Notes: generated from the letters alone by a model not told the origin. A stretch of DNA of 51,082 nucleotides from Streptomyces sp. WM6378 (GCF_001279695.1 NZ_LGDD01000319.1:1-51082), one strand, 5' to 3'; shown: positions 18,550-27,904, numbered from the stretch's first letter. A program made the numbers and translations.

Positions 18550-19269
18550 ATGAGCACCGATCAGCCGCCGCCCGGTCAGCCGCCCGAGGACGACCCGTTC
18601 CGCAAGAAGCCGTCAGAGCCTCCGCAGAGCGGTTCTCCCTACGGCACGCCGCCGCCCCCGGTCGGCGGAGGTGGGGGTGGTCCGTACGGCGGGCCGCCTC
18701 CCCCCGGTGGCGGCTCGCCATACGGCAGCGCCCCGCCACCGCCCTCCGACCCCTACGGGGGCGGGTACGGCGGTGTCGACCCGCTGGCCGGAATGCCGCC
18801 GCTCGCCGACTACGGCAAGCGGTTCCTGGCCCGCTTCATCGACTTCCTGATCATCGCGGTCCCGCTCGGCCTGATCGAGTGGGGGGCCAGCAACCGGTTC
18901 GTCATCTCCACGAGCAACAGCGACTCCGGCACCGACGTGGTCAGCAAGGCGTACTCCGGCAGCGGGCTGCTCTGGCTGCTGATCTCGCTGGTCGCCTACA
19001 TCGGCTACGACACCCTGATGGTGTCCAAGTCCGGTCAGACGCTCGGCAAGAAGTGGCTGGGGCTGCGGGTCGCGATGCTCAACGACGGCAGTGTGCCCAC
19101 CACCAACGCGGCGCTCGCCCGGGCCGCTGTGCTGTGGGCGCCGTTCGTGATCTGCTGTTACTGCCTGTGGGACATCATCCTGATCATCACGATCGTGGCG
19201 GACAAGCCGTACCGGCAGGGCTGGCACGACAAGGCCGGCAAGACGGTGGTGGTCTCAACCACGCAGTGA
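18550..19269 (+). CDS. RDD family membrane protein with Gly/Pro-rich N-terminus
   Basis: A 239-residue protein. The first 80 residues are a Gly/Pro/Tyr-rich disordered tail with PYGG-type repeats; the rest is an RDD domain with the defining Arg and Asp in RFLARFIDF, a long hydrophobic helix pair, GQTLGKKWLGL, and the C-terminal GWHDKAGKT. It follows a longer RDD paralogue by 91 bp and probably shares its transcript. The last 15 bp overlap the convergent small membrane-protein gene. Function is unknown. Confidence 0.83.
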   Translation: MSTDQPPPGQPPEDDPFRKKPSEPPQSGSPYGTPPPPVGGGGGGPYGGPPPPGGGSPYGSAPPPPSDPYGGGYGGVDPLAGMPPLADYGKRFLARFIDFLIIAVPLGLIEWGASNRFVISTSNSDSGTDVVSKAYSGSGLLWLLISLVAYIGYDTLMVSKSGQTLGKKWLGLRVAMLNDGSVPTTNAALARAAVLWAPFVICCYCLWDIILIITIVADKPYRQGWHDKAGKTVVVSTTQ

Positions 19270-19584
19270 GTGCTCGCGCGCGGGCCGTTCAGAGGTGACG
19301 GGAACGCGCAGGGCGGCGGAAGTCTCCACGACGGCCGCACGGTTCACCGGTGCCGCACCAGCGGCCAGGACCGTGCGGTCGTTGGCGTTCGCGTCCGCCC
19401 GCGCCCGGCGGGGCAGCGGCATGGGGACCGTGACGGCGACGAGCAGGCCGAGCAGCAGGGCCGCGAGGACTATGACGGCCACTCCGACCCCGGACTCGGT
19501 GCGCGAGAGCAGCAGCATGGCGACGGTCGAGAAGACGACGGTGGCCGAACCGTAGGAGAGCTGTGCGGCAGTGGGACGCGGCAT
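19255..19584 (-). CDS. Small two-helix membrane protein
   Basis: A 109-residue protein with two hydrophobic segments (about residues 8-25 and 32-52) and a soluble, Ala/Arg-rich C-terminal half. The ATG at 19584 is chosen because GAGGA lies about 11 bases ahead; an ATG at 19602 has no visible ribosome binding site. The 3' end overlaps the convergent RDD gene by 15 bp. I do not recognise the family. Confidence 0.6.
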   Translation of the reverse strand: MPRPTAAQLSYGSATVVFSTVAMLLLSRTESGVGVAVIVLAALLLGLLVAVTVPMPLPRRARADANANDRTVLAAGAAPVNRAAVVETSAALRVPVTSERPAREHSLRG

Positions 19585-20004
19585 GGCGGTATCCGTCCTC
19601 ATGGTTCGGATAGGGGTGGGCCTCTCAACCGTTCTCAACCGGCGGACCTGGCAGCCGGATCGCACTGTCAAGCGACTCTACGACGGTCCATGCCCGAGCG
19701 GAACTGTTGGTAAGCGTGACCTAACCCACGGTGCCGTTGCACAGGGGGCGCACGGAGTCATTCGGCGATGCGGCACCGTCCGAATGGCGAGACGTGCGCA
19801 CCGGTTGTCCCGGTCTGTTAGCACAAATGTCACGTTCGGATAGCGGAACTCGCTTTCTGCATAATGTACTTGGCACGAACAAGTCAAGATCTGTCTTTTC
19901 TTTGGTAACTCCGGTCCAATGTCGTCACTTGAGACGCGTGTCGTGCACCGGAACCAGCCCCTCACCCCCCGGTTCCTGCCGGCCGCGGGGGAGGAAAACA
20001 TCAA
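19585..20004. promoter_or_regulatory. Long control region before the secreted metalloprotease gene
   Basis: This 420-bp gap has no supported gene. The part nearest the protease gene (about 19815-19920) is clearly less GC-rich and contains CATAATGT near 19860, a plausible -10 region, with a long untranslated leader of about 130 bases. GGGGGAGGAAAA ends a few bases before the GTG at 20005 and is a strong ribosome binding site. No terminator or clear operator was seen. Confidence 0.45.
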
Positions 20005-22395
20005 GTGACCAGCAGCAGGAAGGCGGCAAGAGCCGCCGCCGTGCTCGTGGCTCTCGCCACGGCCGGCGCCACGGGCTCGGCATACGCCACGGCCCAGGCG
20101 GACTCGAAGGCTCCGGCACCCGTCGTCCGCCAAGACCCGTCCACGGCCAAGGGTCAGGAGCACAACCTCAAGGGCCCGTTCAGCGACCAGCAGGCCCAGC
20201 AGCGCCAGGCGGCGCTGGAGCAGGTGATCTCCGGCAAGAAGAAGGTCGAGAAGAAGGACGGCTCCGACGTCGTCAAGCTCGACGACAACAAGTACGTCGA
20301 GCTCGGCCGTCAGAAGACGGACAAGATCTTCACGATCCTGGTGGAGTTCGGCGACCAGGTCGACAACACCACGATGTACGACCCGGACGGCCCCGACGGC
20401 CCCAAGCCGCCGCAGCCGAAGTACGGGGGCACCCCCGGCCCGGCGCACAACCAGATAGCCAAGCCCGACCGGGCGAAGGACAACTCCACGGCCTGGCAGG
20501 CCGATTACAACCAGAAGCACTTCCAGGACCTGTACTTCGGTACCGGCCAGGGCGTCAACTCGCTGAAGACGTACTACGAGAAGACCTCCTCAGGGCGCTA
20601 CTCGGTCGACGGCCAGGTCACCGACTGGGTCAAGATCCCGTACAACGAGGCCCGCTACGGCTCCAACTACTGCGGCCAGACCAACTGCGCCAACGTGTGG
20701 GACACCGTCCGCGACGGCGTCAACGCCTGGGTCGCCGACCAGAAGGCCAAGGGCCAGACGGACGCGGAGATCAAGGCGACCCTGAGTCAGTACGACCAGT
20801 GGGACCGCAACGACTACAACAACAACGGCAACTTCAACGAGCCCGACGGCTACATCGACCACTTCCAGATCGTGCACGCGGGCGAGGACGAGTCGGCGGG
20901 CGGCGGCGCCCAGGGCACCAACGCCCTGTGGGCGCACCGCTGGTACGCGTACGGCACGGACGCCGGCAAGACCGGCCCGGCGAACAACAAGGCCGGCGGT
21001 ACGCAGATCGGCGACACCGGGATGTGGGTCGGCGACTACACGATGCAGCCGGAGAACGGCGGCCTCGGCGTCTTCGCCCACGAGTACGGCCACGACCTCG
21101 GTCTGCCGGACCTCTACGACACCACCAACACCGCCGAGAACTCGGTCGGTTTCTGGTCGCTGATGTCGGCGGGGTCCTGGCTCGGCACCGGCAAGGACTC
21201 CATCGGAGACATGCCCGGCGACATGACCGCCTGGGACAAGCTCCAGCTCGGCTGGCTCAACGCCGAGACGGTGAAGGCCGGTACGGACAAGACGGTCAAA
21301 CTGGGTGTCTCCGAGTACAACACCAACGACAAGCAGGCGCTTGTCGTGGAGCTGCCCAAGAAGGAAGTCACCACCACCGTCGTGAAGCCCGCCGAGGGCT
21401 CCAAGCAGTGGTGGAGCGGCATGGGTGACAACCTCAACAACACCCTGACCCGCAGCCTCGACCTGACCGGCAAGTCCAAGGCGTCCCTGGACCTTTCGGG
21501 CTGGTGGGACATCGAGAAGGACTACGACTTCCTGTACACCGAGGTCTCCACGGACAACGGCGCCAGCTGGAACGCGATCGACGGCACCGCCGACGGCAAG
21601 GCCATCACCCGCGACTCCAGCGACAAGCCGGCCCTGACCGACGCCTCGGGCGCGTACAAGAAGCTGTCGTTCCCGCTCGACAAGTACGCGGGCCAGAAGA
21701 TCCAGCTCCGCTTCCGCTACCAGACGGACGGCGGCGCGGGCGGCAAGGGCTTCACGGCCGACGCGATCACCGTCAGCGCGGACGGCGCGGCCGTCGTGAC
21801 CGACGGCGCCGAGGGCGACGACAACGGCTGGACGTCGAAGAACTTCACCCGCATCGGCGGGTCGTTCACCAACGACTACCCGCAGTACTACATCGCGGAG
21901 AACCGCCAGTACGTCTCGTTCGACCAGACCCTCAAGGTCGGCCCGTACAACTTCGGCTTCTCGGGCACCCGCCCGAGCTGGGTCGAGCACTACCCATACC
22001 AGAAGGGTCTGCTCATCTGGCTCTGGGACACCTCCCAGAAGGACAACAACGTCTCGGCCCACCCGGGCCAGGGTCTGATCCTGCCGATCGACGCGCACGC
22101 CAAGCCCCTCAAGTGGGCCGACGGCACGCTGCTCCGCAACAAGGTCCAGCCCTTCGACGCGCCCTTCAGCTGGTACCCGACGGACAGCTTCACGCTGCAC
22201 AAGGCGGACGTCGCCACGAAGATCAACTCCCAGATGGGCGTGCCGATCTTCGACGACCACCACGGCACCTACTGGTACGCCGAGAACCCGACCGGGAGCG
22301 TCAAGGTTCCTGACACCAAGACCCGGATCTCGATCGTCAACCAGCCGCTGGACGGCTCGACGGTCACCGTGAAGGTCGGCTCCTCGATCAAGTAA
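20005..22395 (+). CDS. Secreted M6 family metalloprotease (immune inhibitor A-like)
   Basis: A 796-residue exported zinc protease. An N-terminal signal peptide (about residues 1-32, ending near AYATAQA) is followed by a propeptide rich in charged residues. The M6 catalytic domain contains HEYGHDLGLPD with zinc ligands His359 and His363 and catalytic Glu360. The region after about residue 480 contains beta-rich domains similar to the C-terminal part of immune inhibitor A, including a MAM- or lectin-like module with DNGASW. It degrades extracellular proteins; in Bacillus the family cleaves host defence proteins. The gene has its own long upstream region and a downstream terminator, so it is monocistronic. 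Confidence 0.92.
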   Translation: MTSSRKAARAAAVLVALATAGATGSAYATAQADSKAPAPVVRQDPSTAKGQEHNLKGPFSDQQAQQRQAALEQVISGKKKVEKKDGSDVVKLDDNKYVELGRQKTDKIFTILVEFGDQVDNTTMYDPDGPDGPKPPQPKYGGTPGPAHNQIAKPDRAKDNSTAWQADYNQKHFQDLYFGTGQGVNSLKTYYEKTSSGRYSVDGQVTDWVKIPYNEARYGSNYCGQTNCANVWDTVRDGVNAWVADQKAKGQTDAEIKATLSQYDQWDRNDYNNNGNFNEPDGYIDHFQIVHAGEDESAGGGAQGTNALWAHRWYAYGTDAGKTGPANNKAGGTQIGDTGMWVGDYTMQPENGGLGVFAHEYGHDLGLPDLYDTTNTAENSVGFWSLMSAGSWLGTGKDSIGDMPGDMTAWDKLQLGWLNAETVKAGTDKTVKLGVSEYNTNDKQALVVELPKKEVTTTVVKPAEGSKQWWSGMGDNLNNTLTRSLDLTGKSKASLDLSGWWDIEKDYDFLYTEVSTDNGASWNAIDGTADGKAITRDSSDKPALTDASGAYKKLSFPLDKYAGQKIQLRFRYQTDGGAGGKGFTADAITVSADGAAVVTDGAEGDDNGWTSKNFTRIGGSFTNDYPQYYIAENRQYVSFDQTLKVGPYNFGFSGTRPSWVEHYPYQKGLLIWLWDTSQKDNNVSAHPGQGLILPIDAHAKPLKWADGTLLRNKVQPFDAPFSWYPTDSFTLHKADVATKINSQMGVPIFDDHHGTYWYAENPTGSVKVPDTKTRISIVNQPLDGSTVTVKVGSSIK

Positions 22396-22420
22396 TTTTA
22401 AAAACCGCAGGTCAAACCAT

Positions 22421-22457
22421 GATCGGCCGTCGCCCTCTAGCGGGGCGGCGGCCGATC
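22421..22457 (+). terminator. Hairpin after the metalloprotease gene
   Basis: A 15-bp inverted repeat (22421-22435 with 22443-22457) with one imperfect pair and a 7-nt loop, followed by GTGTTTA. It lies 25 bases after the protease stop codon. Confidence 0.8.
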
Positions 22458-22531
22458 GTGTTTAGGTGCGTCCTACGAGTCCTTATTGACAGCGGGTCCA
22501 ACGCGTCGTCTTACAGGGGGAGTGGTCCGGC

Positions 22532-22831
22532 ATGCCCGGCGGAGGTTTCTGCAAGCTGCCAGGGGGCAGCGTGGTCGTCGCGCTCACGCTGCCGAACCCG
22601 GCCGCGCCCGGCACCAACGTGCGCGTCCTGGTGCACGCCGTCAACCGAGCCCGCGCCCTGACCAGGCTGCGGAACCTCGGTCTGCGGGCGGTCTACCTGC
22701 GCGGCCAGACCGAGCCGCCGACGCTGGACGAGATCACGGCCGTCCTGCACCATCCGGACGGCCTGCTGTGGCGCACGGCCCCGGAGACGACGGAAGAGCT
22801 CTGGCACCCGATACGCGCCCTGCTCAGGTAG
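22532..22831 (+). CDS. Conserved-looking hypothetical protein of 99 residues
   Basis: The protein begins MPGGGFCKLPGGSVVVALTL and has an alternating strand and helix pattern, with NVRVLVHAVNRARALTRLRNLGLRAV in the middle. GGGGAG lies about 10 bases before the ATG. It has no signal peptide or membrane helix. It stands between the metalloprotease terminator and the convergent pncA gene, only 10 bp from it. I do not recognise the family. Confidence 0.6.
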   Translation: MPGGGFCKLPGGSVVVALTLPNPAAPGTNVRVLVHAVNRARALTRLRNLGLRAVYLRGQTEPPTLDEITAVLHHPDGLLWRTAPETTEELWHPIRALLR

Positions 22832-22841
22832 GCGGGCTCGC

Positions 22842-23429
22842 CTAGACGACGGGCTTGCCCGACAGCTCGACCCCGGCCGCCCGCATCTCGTCCAGCGCCA
22901 GCGAGGTGGTGTGCTCCGCCACCCCCGCCGTCAGGTCGAGCAGCACGTGCGTGGCGAATCCGGCCCGCACCGCGTCCAGGGCGGTCGCCCGCACGCAGTG
23001 GTCGGTGGCGATGCCCACCACGTCGACCTCGGTGACCTGCCGGGCCCGCAGCCAGTCGGCCAGCGAGACGCCGTTCTCGTCGAGCCCCTCGAAGCCGCTG
23101 TACGCGGCCGCGTACGCGCCCTTGTCGAAGACCGCGTCGATCGCCCCGCAGGCGACCGCCGGCGCGAAGTTGGGGTGGAAGCCCACGCCCTCCGTGCCGG
23201 CGACGCAGTGCGCGGGCCAGGAGTGCTCGAAGTCGGGGGCGTCCGAGAAGTGCGCACCCGGGTCGATGTGGTGGTCGCGGGTCGCCACCACGTGGCGGTA
23301 GGCGGACCCGGCCGCCTGGCCCACCAGGTCGGTGATCGCGGCGGCGACGTCCGAGCCGCCCGCGACCGCGAGGGAGCCGCCCTCGCAGAAGTCGTTCTGG
23401 ACGTCCACGACGATCAAGGCGCGGTGCAT
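22842..23429 (-). CDS. pncA: Nicotinamidase (isochorismatase-like hydrolase)
   Basis: A 195-residue enzyme that hydrolyses nicotinamide to nicotinate in NAD salvage. The cysteine-hydrolase triad is Asp9 (VDVQNDFCEGG), Lys103 (FDKGAY) and Cys145 (ATDHCVRAT), and the metal-site residues Asp52, His54 and His60 appear in RDHHIDPGAHF. The ATG at 23429 begins directly with the conserved core; upstream in-frame ATGs would add an unrelated tail. It lies 140 bp downstream of pncB on the same strand, so the two salvage steps may be transcribed together. Confidence 0.93.
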   Translation of the reverse strand: MHRALIVVDVQNDFCEGGSLAVAGGSDVAAAITDLVGQAAGSAYRHVVATRDHHIDPGAHFSDAPDFEHSWPAHCVAGTEGVGFHPNFAPAVACGAIDAVFDKGAYAAAYSGFEGLDENGVSLADWLRARQVTEVDVVGIATDHCVRATALDAVRAGFATHVLLDLTAGVAEHTTSLALDEMRAAGVELSGKPVV

Positions 23430-23569
23430 GTCGGCTGTCCTTCGGTCTGCGGGCCCGGGGGTCTGCGGGCTGTTCCTTGAGCGTAGAGACTTCGTTCGGC
23501 GCGCGGCAGGGGGCAAACGGGGGCGGAAACCCTGCCGCGCGCGGGAGCCGTCGGGCTCCGACTTACGGC

Positions 23570-24898
23570 TCAGACGTACTCGGTCGGGATGACCGGCTCG
23601 CCGCGCGACAGCTGGCTCGCCGACATCGGCAGGGCGGCCAGCGCGTCGATGTGCCGCTCACGGGCGCTGTCCAGCGGCTCGCGGGCCACCACCGAGCCGC
23701 CCTTGACCAGCTCGACCAGGAGCTGGCGGTCGGCGAGCGCGGTCGGTACCGCACCGGTGCCGATGACCTCGGCCTCGGCGATCCCGTACGCGTCCGAGCG
23801 GCGCGCGGCCCACTTGCGGCCGCCGATCGAGGTCTTGGCGCCGAGCGACTTCTTGGCGACGGGGACCAGCGGGGCCTTCGGGTCGGCGGACTGGGCGCGG
23901 GCGACCAGCTTGTAGACCATGGAGCAGGTCGGGTGCCCGGAGCCGGTGACCAGCTGGGTGCCCACGCCGTACGCGTCCACCGGGGCCGCGGCGAGCGAGG
24001 CGATGGCGTACTCGTCGAGGTCGGAGGTGACCACGATCTTGGTGTTGGTCGCGCCGAGCTCGTCGAGCTGCTGGCGCACCCGGTGGGCGACCAGGAGCAG
24101 GTCGCCGGAGTCGATGCGGACCGCGCCGAGCTCGGGCCCGGCGATCTCGACGGCGGTGCGCACCGCCTCGGCGACGTCGTACGTGTCGACCAGCAGGGTC
24201 GTGCCGCGGCCGAGCGAGTCGACCTGGGCCCGGAAGGCGTCCCGCTCGCTGTCGTGGAGCAGGGTGAAGGCGTGCGCGCTGGTGCCGACGGTCGGGATGC
24301 CGTAGCGGAAGCCTGCCGCGAGGTCCGAGGTGGAGCTGAAGCCGCCGACGTAGGCGGCCCGCGAGGAGGCGACCGCGGACAGCTCGTGGGTGCGGCGCGC
24401 GCCCATCTCGATGAGCGGGCGCCCGCCGGCCGCGGCCGACATCCGCGAGGCCGCCGCCGCGATCGCCGAGTCGTGGTTGAGGATCGACAGGATCACGGTT
24501 TCGAGCAGCACGCACTCGGCGAAGGACCCCTCGACGCGCAGGATCGGCGAGCCCGGGAAGTAGACCTCGCCCTCGGGGTAGCCCCAGATGTCACCGCTGA
24601 AGCGGTACGAGGAGAGCCAGTGCAGGGTGGGCTCGTCGACGATCCCGTTCTCGCGCAGGAAGCCAAGCACGCCCGCGTCGAAGCGGAAGTTCTCGACGGC
24701 GTCCAGGACACGCCCGGTGCCGCCGACCACGCCGTACCGGCGGCCCTCGGGCAGCCGGCGGGTGAAGACCTCGAAGACCGAGCGCCGCCCGGCCGTGCCG
24801 GCCTTCAGGGCGGCCTGGAGCATCGTGAACTCGTACTGGTCGGTGAAGAGCGCGGTCGACGGCACGTCCACCGGCAGCCCGAGGTCCGGGGCATTCAC
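23570..24898 (-). CDS. pncB: Nicotinate phosphoribosyltransferase
   Basis: A 442-residue enzyme that joins nicotinate and phosphoribosyl pyrophosphate to give nicotinate mononucleotide for NAD synthesis. Family signatures include ALFTDQYEFTMLQAAL near the N-terminus, the central EMGARRTHE and GFSSTSDL, and the RIDSGDL phosphoribosyl-binding segment. The GTG at 24898 is chosen because GAGGTGG lies about 7 bases upstream; a GTG at 24934 has no such signal. It is divergent from clpS across 271 bp and upstream of pncA, as in other actinobacteria where pncB and clpS are neighbours. Confidence 0.93.
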   Translation of the reverse strand: MNAPDLGLPVDVPSTALFTDQYEFTMLQAALKAGTAGRRSVFEVFTRRLPEGRRYGVVGGTGRVLDAVENFRFDAGVLGFLRENGIVDEPTLHWLSSYRFSGDIWGYPEGEVYFPGSPILRVEGSFAECVLLETVILSILNHDSAIAAAASRMSAAAGGRPLIEMGARRTHELSAVASSRAAYVGGFSSTSDLAAGFRYGIPTVGTSAHAFTLLHDSERDAFRAQVDSLGRGTTLLVDTYDVAEAVRTAVEIAGPELGAVRIDSGDLLLVAHRVRQQLDELGATNTKIVVTSDLDEYAIASLAAAPVDAYGVGTQLVTGSGHPTCSMVYKLVARAQSADPKAPLVPVAKKSLGAKTSIGGRKWAARRSDAYGIAEAEVIGTGAVPTALADRQLLVELVKGGSVVAREPLDSARERHIDALAALPMSASQLSRGEPVIPTEYV

Positions 24899-25089
24899 AG
24901 CGAGCCACCTCGCACTTTCGTCCGGGCCGGGCACACGCCGGCCGGGGTTTGGGGATCGCCCCCGAAAGAGGGGGCATGTGGGGGATGCTACCCCGAATAC
25001 TCGTCACTCTGACGATTTCTAGGGGCCCGTTTGTGCGATGACCCGTTCCGGGTGGCAGCATGGAGGCCGTGGCTGTGATGTCCGGGGCG

Positions 25090-25145
25090 CCCCGGACCCC
25101 CGGCAGGCTGTGATTCCCGGGGGTCGGCCCCCGGACCCCCGGCAG
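25090..25145. repeat. 17-bp direct repeat in the pncB-clpS gap
   Basis: CCCCGGACCCCCGGCAG occurs at 25090-25106 and again at 25129-25145, 22 bp apart, in the 271-bp divergent gap. The two copies enclose another C/G run (TTCCCGGGGGTCGG). The promoters of pncB and clpS must also lie in this gap, but no clear -35/-10 can be named. Confidence 0.7.
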
Positions 25146-25169
25146 AAGAGACGAAGGTCGCCCAGAGTC

Positions 25170-25475
25170 GTGAGTGTTGCCCCCGTAGAGATCGAACGCC
25201 CCGAGTCGGCGGAGTCGAGCCGGCCCGTCGCCGAACCCGACGTGCCCTGGGTGACGCTCGTGCACAACGACCCCGTCAACCTGATGAGCTACGTGCAGTA
25301 CGTCTTCCAGTCCTACTTCGGCTACTCGAAGGACAAGGCCCACAAGCTGATGCTCGACGTGCACCACAAGGGACGGGCCGTGGTCTCCAGCGGCAGCCGC
25401 GAGGAGATGGAGCGGGACGTGCAGGCGATGCACGGCTACGGGCTCTGGGCGACGCTCACCCAGGACCGCGGCTGA
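25170..25475 (+). CDS. clpS: ATP-dependent Clp protease adaptor ClpS
   Basis: A 101-residue adaptor that delivers N-degron substrates to a Clp ATPase. A disordered N-terminal tail of about 25 residues precedes the ClpS core; the substrate pocket motif [11 protein letters not shown] (residues 32-42) and the HHKGRA turn (65-70) are both present. The GTG at 25170 is the first good start; its ribosome binding site is weak. The stop overlaps the ATG of the DUF2017 gene (TGATG), so the pair is coupled, an arrangement common in actinobacteria. Confidence 0.95.
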   Translation: MSVAPVEIERPESAESSRPVAEPDVPWVTLVHNDPVNLMSYVQYVFQSYFGYSKDKAHKLMLDVHHKGRAVVSSGSREEMERDVQAMHGYGLWATLTQDRG

Positions 25476-26056
25476 TGGCCGGGCACTTCGAGGCCCTGCC
25501 CCGCGGCGGCGCCGCCGTCGCGCTCGACGAGGTCGAGATCGCCATCCTGCGCTCGCTCGCCGTCCAGCTGCTCGAACTCATCGGGCCCGGCGACGAACCG
25601 GCCGAGGACGCGGACCCGCTGGCCGCCCTGTTCGCCGAGGGCCCGAGCGAGCCGCCCGCCGACCCCGCGCTCGCCCGCCTCTTCCCCGAGGCGTACGCGA
25701 GCGAGGAGAGCGATGAACTGCGCGCCAAATCGGCCGAGTTCAGGCGCTTCACCGAGAACGACCTGCGCGCGCGCAAGCGCACCGACGCCCTCGCGGTCGT
25801 GCACGGCCTCGACGCGCTGAGCCCGAAGGGCGACGGCGGAGCCGTCCTCAAGCTGACCGCCGAGGACTCCCAGCACTGGCTCGGCGCGCTCAACGACCTG
25901 CGCCTGACCATCGGCACCCGCCTGGAGATCACCGACGAGGACGAGAGCGGCGAGCTGTACCGGCTGCCGGACGACGACCCGCGCAAGCCGATGGTGATGG
26001 CCTATTTGTGGCTGGGTGTGCTGCAGGAAACACTCATCGAAACGCTCATGCCCTGA
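25475..26056 (+). CDS. DUF2017 domain protein
   Basis: A 193-residue protein of a family found next to clpS in actinobacteria. It has a helical N-terminal part, an acidic Pro-rich linker (about residues 40-60) and a C-terminal conserved block containing WLGALNDLRLTIGTRLEI and AYLWLGVLQETL. Its ATG overlaps the clpS stop by one base. The function is not known; coupling to clpS suggests a part in N-degron proteolysis, but that is inference. Confidence 0.85.
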   Translation: MAGHFEALPRGGAAVALDEVEIAILRSLAVQLLELIGPGDEPAEDADPLAALFAEGPSEPPADPALARLFPEAYASEESDELRAKSAEFRRFTENDLRARKRTDALAVVHGLDALSPKGDGGAVLKLTAEDSQHWLGALNDLRLTIGTRLEITDEDESGELYRLPDDDPRKPMVMAYLWLGVLQETLIETLMP

Positions 26057-26307
26057 CTGATCGACCGGAAGATGGCTGTTCGCTCAGCGGACGCTCAAAT
26101 CCGTATAACGATCCTGTCACCACATCGACCCCCTTTGTCATATTGCGGGACCTTTGTCCGCTTCTTCCTGTGGTGTGCGCCACAGTGGCCGATAGGGATC
26201 ACCCATAAGGCCGTGATAAATCTTCACGACCACCCGGGGACGCCACCCATGTACCCGGGGGCGCTTCGGCCGGCTGACCGCCGGTGGCACTCCATCCACA
26301 TCCGGGG

Positions 26308-26324
26308 GGATCAGGACCTGATCC
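26308..26324. promoter_or_regulatory. Palindrome upstream of the amino-acid permease gene
   Basis: GGATCAGG A CCTGATCC is a perfect 8-bp inverted repeat around one base, 51 bp before the permease ATG. The gap from 26057 to 26375 holds no gene. A TATAAC at about 26103 and an AT-richer stretch near 26130-26170 may be promoter elements. The palindrome is a candidate operator; no second copy was found. Confidence 0.45.
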
Positions 26325-26375
26325 GTCGCTTCGTGACCGAAGCGCGCGGGTCAGCATGGAGAAAGGCGCACCACC

Positions 26376-27839
26376 ATGACCTCAGCGCAGGTCGACAAGC
26401 ACGACGACCGTCCTGCCGGCAATGAGGCCGCGGGGACCGCCCACGGTCCGGGCGAAGGCTCGGGCGAGGGATACCAGCGGGGCCTCGGGGCCCGGCAGAT
26501 CCAGATGATCGCGATCGGCGGTGCCATCGGCACCGGCCTCTTCCTCGGCGCGGGCAAGGCCATCTCGAAGGCCGGCCCCAGCCTCATCCTGGCCTACGCC
26601 ATCGCGGGCCTGGTCATCTTCTTCATCATGCGCGCCCTCGGCGAGCTGCTCATGTACCGCCCGGTGTCGGGCTCCTTCTCGGAGTACGCCCGGGAGTTCG
26701 TCGGCCCGTTCTGGGGCTTCGTCACCGGCTGGACGTACTGGCTCTTCTGGGTCGTCACCGGCATCACCGAGGTGACCGCGGCCGCCCAGTACATGTCCTT
26801 CTGGACCCACGGCAGCATCCCGCAATGGGCCTACGCGCTGATCTTCACGCTCATCCTGTACGCCGTGAACCTCATCTCCGTGAAGCTCTTCGGTGAGCTG
26901 GAGTTCTGGTTCTCCATGGTCAAGGTCACCGCGATCGTCGGCATGATCCTGATCTGCGCCGGCATCCTCACCGTCGGCTTCTCGGACGCCGCGGACACCG
27001 CCACCGTCGCCAACCTGTGGAACGACGGCGGGTTCTTCCCCAAGGGCATCGGCGGCACGCTGATGACCCTGCAGATCGTGATGTTCGCCTTCCTCGCCGT
27101 CGAGCTGGTCGGTGTGACCGCGGGCGAGTCCAAGGACCCCGAGAAGACCCTGCCCAAGGCCATCAACACCGTGCCGTGGCGCATCGCCGTCTTCTACATC
27201 GGCGCCCTGATCATGATCCTCTCGGTCGTCCCGTGGCACGAGTTCCAGCCGGGCGTCAGCCCCTTCGTCGCCGCCTTCCAGAAGATGGGCCTCGGCATCG
27301 GCGCCGGGATCGTCAACTTCGTCGTGCTGACCGCCGCGCTCTCCTCCTGCAACTCGGGCATGTACTCCACCGGCCGCATGCTGCGCGACCTCGCGCTCAA
27401 CGGCCAGGGCCCGAAGGCCTTCACCAAGCTGACCAAGAGCGGCACCCCGCTGATCGGCACCACGGTCTCCGCGGCGCTCATGCTGGTCGGCGTGTGGATC
27501 AACTACGTGGCGCCCGGCAAGGCCTTCGACTACGTGGTCTCCTTCGCCACCATCTCCGGCATGTGGGCCTGGATCATGATCCTGGTCTGCCAGATCCGCT
27601 ACCGCCGCCTGGCGAACATCGGCGCCCTGCCGCAGTCCAGCTTCCGCGCCCCCGGCGCCCCGTACACCAGCTGGTTCGCGCTGCTCTTCATCTTCATGGT
27701 CATCGTGATGATGGGCATCGACAAGGACTCCCGCGTCTCGCTGTACTGCGCGCCGCTGTGGGCCCTGATCCTGGGCGTCTCCTACCTCGTCCTGAAGGCC
27801 AAGAACCCCGAGAACAAGGCGTTCGCCAAGCGCAGCTGA
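26376..27839 (+). CDS. Amino acid permease (APC family, AnsP/GabP-like)
   Basis: A 487-residue integral membrane transporter with a 38-residue hydrophilic N-terminus and about 12 helices. The APC signature lies at the first helix (RQIQMIAIGGAIGTGLFLGAG), and FAFLAVELVGVTAGESKDP is typical of the AnsP/GabP/CycA amino-acid:proton symporters. Start: AGAAAGG a few bases before the ATG. It follows DUF2017 by 319 bp and is ended by a terminator hairpin before mec. Substrate (for example asparagine) is inferred only from general similarity. Confidence 0.9.
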   Translation: MTSAQVDKHDDRPAGNEAAGTAHGPGEGSGEGYQRGLGARQIQMIAIGGAIGTGLFLGAGKAISKAGPSLILAYAIAGLVIFFIMRALGELLMYRPVSGSFSEYAREFVGPFWGFVTGWTYWLFWVVTGITEVTAAAQYMSFWTHGSIPQWAYALIFTLILYAVNLISVKLFGELEFWFSMVKVTAIVGMILICAGILTVGFSDAADTATVANLWNDGGFFPKGIGGTLMTLQIVMFAFLAVELVGVTAGESKDPEKTLPKAINTVPWRIAVFYIGALIMILSVVPWHEFQPGVSPFVAAFQKMGLGIGAGIVNFVVLTAALSSCNSGMYSTGRMLRDLALNGQGPKAFTKLTKSGTPLIGTTVSAALMLVGVWINYVAPGKAFDYVVSFATISGMWAWIMILVCQIRYRRLANIGALPQSSFRAPGAPYTSWFALLFIFMVIVMMGIDKDSRVSLYCAPLWALILGVSYLVLKAKNPENKAFAKRS

Positions 27840-27867
27840 TCCGCTGACCAGCACGTTCTCACCATGC

Positions 27868-27904
27868 GGGCCGTCTCGTATCGCACCTCGATACGGGACG
27901 GCCC
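27868..27904 (+). terminator. Hairpin between the permease and mec genes
   Basis: A 16-bp inverted repeat (27868-27883 with 27889-27904) with one wobble pair and a 5-nt loop. It lies 28 bases after the permease stop. Confidence 0.8.

Noticed and set aside
20590..22263. A 557-residue minus-strand frame opposite the M6 protease gene
   Set aside because: It is low in complexity (Val/Asp/Arg/Gly), lacks a motif, and lies opposite the HEYGH-containing protease.
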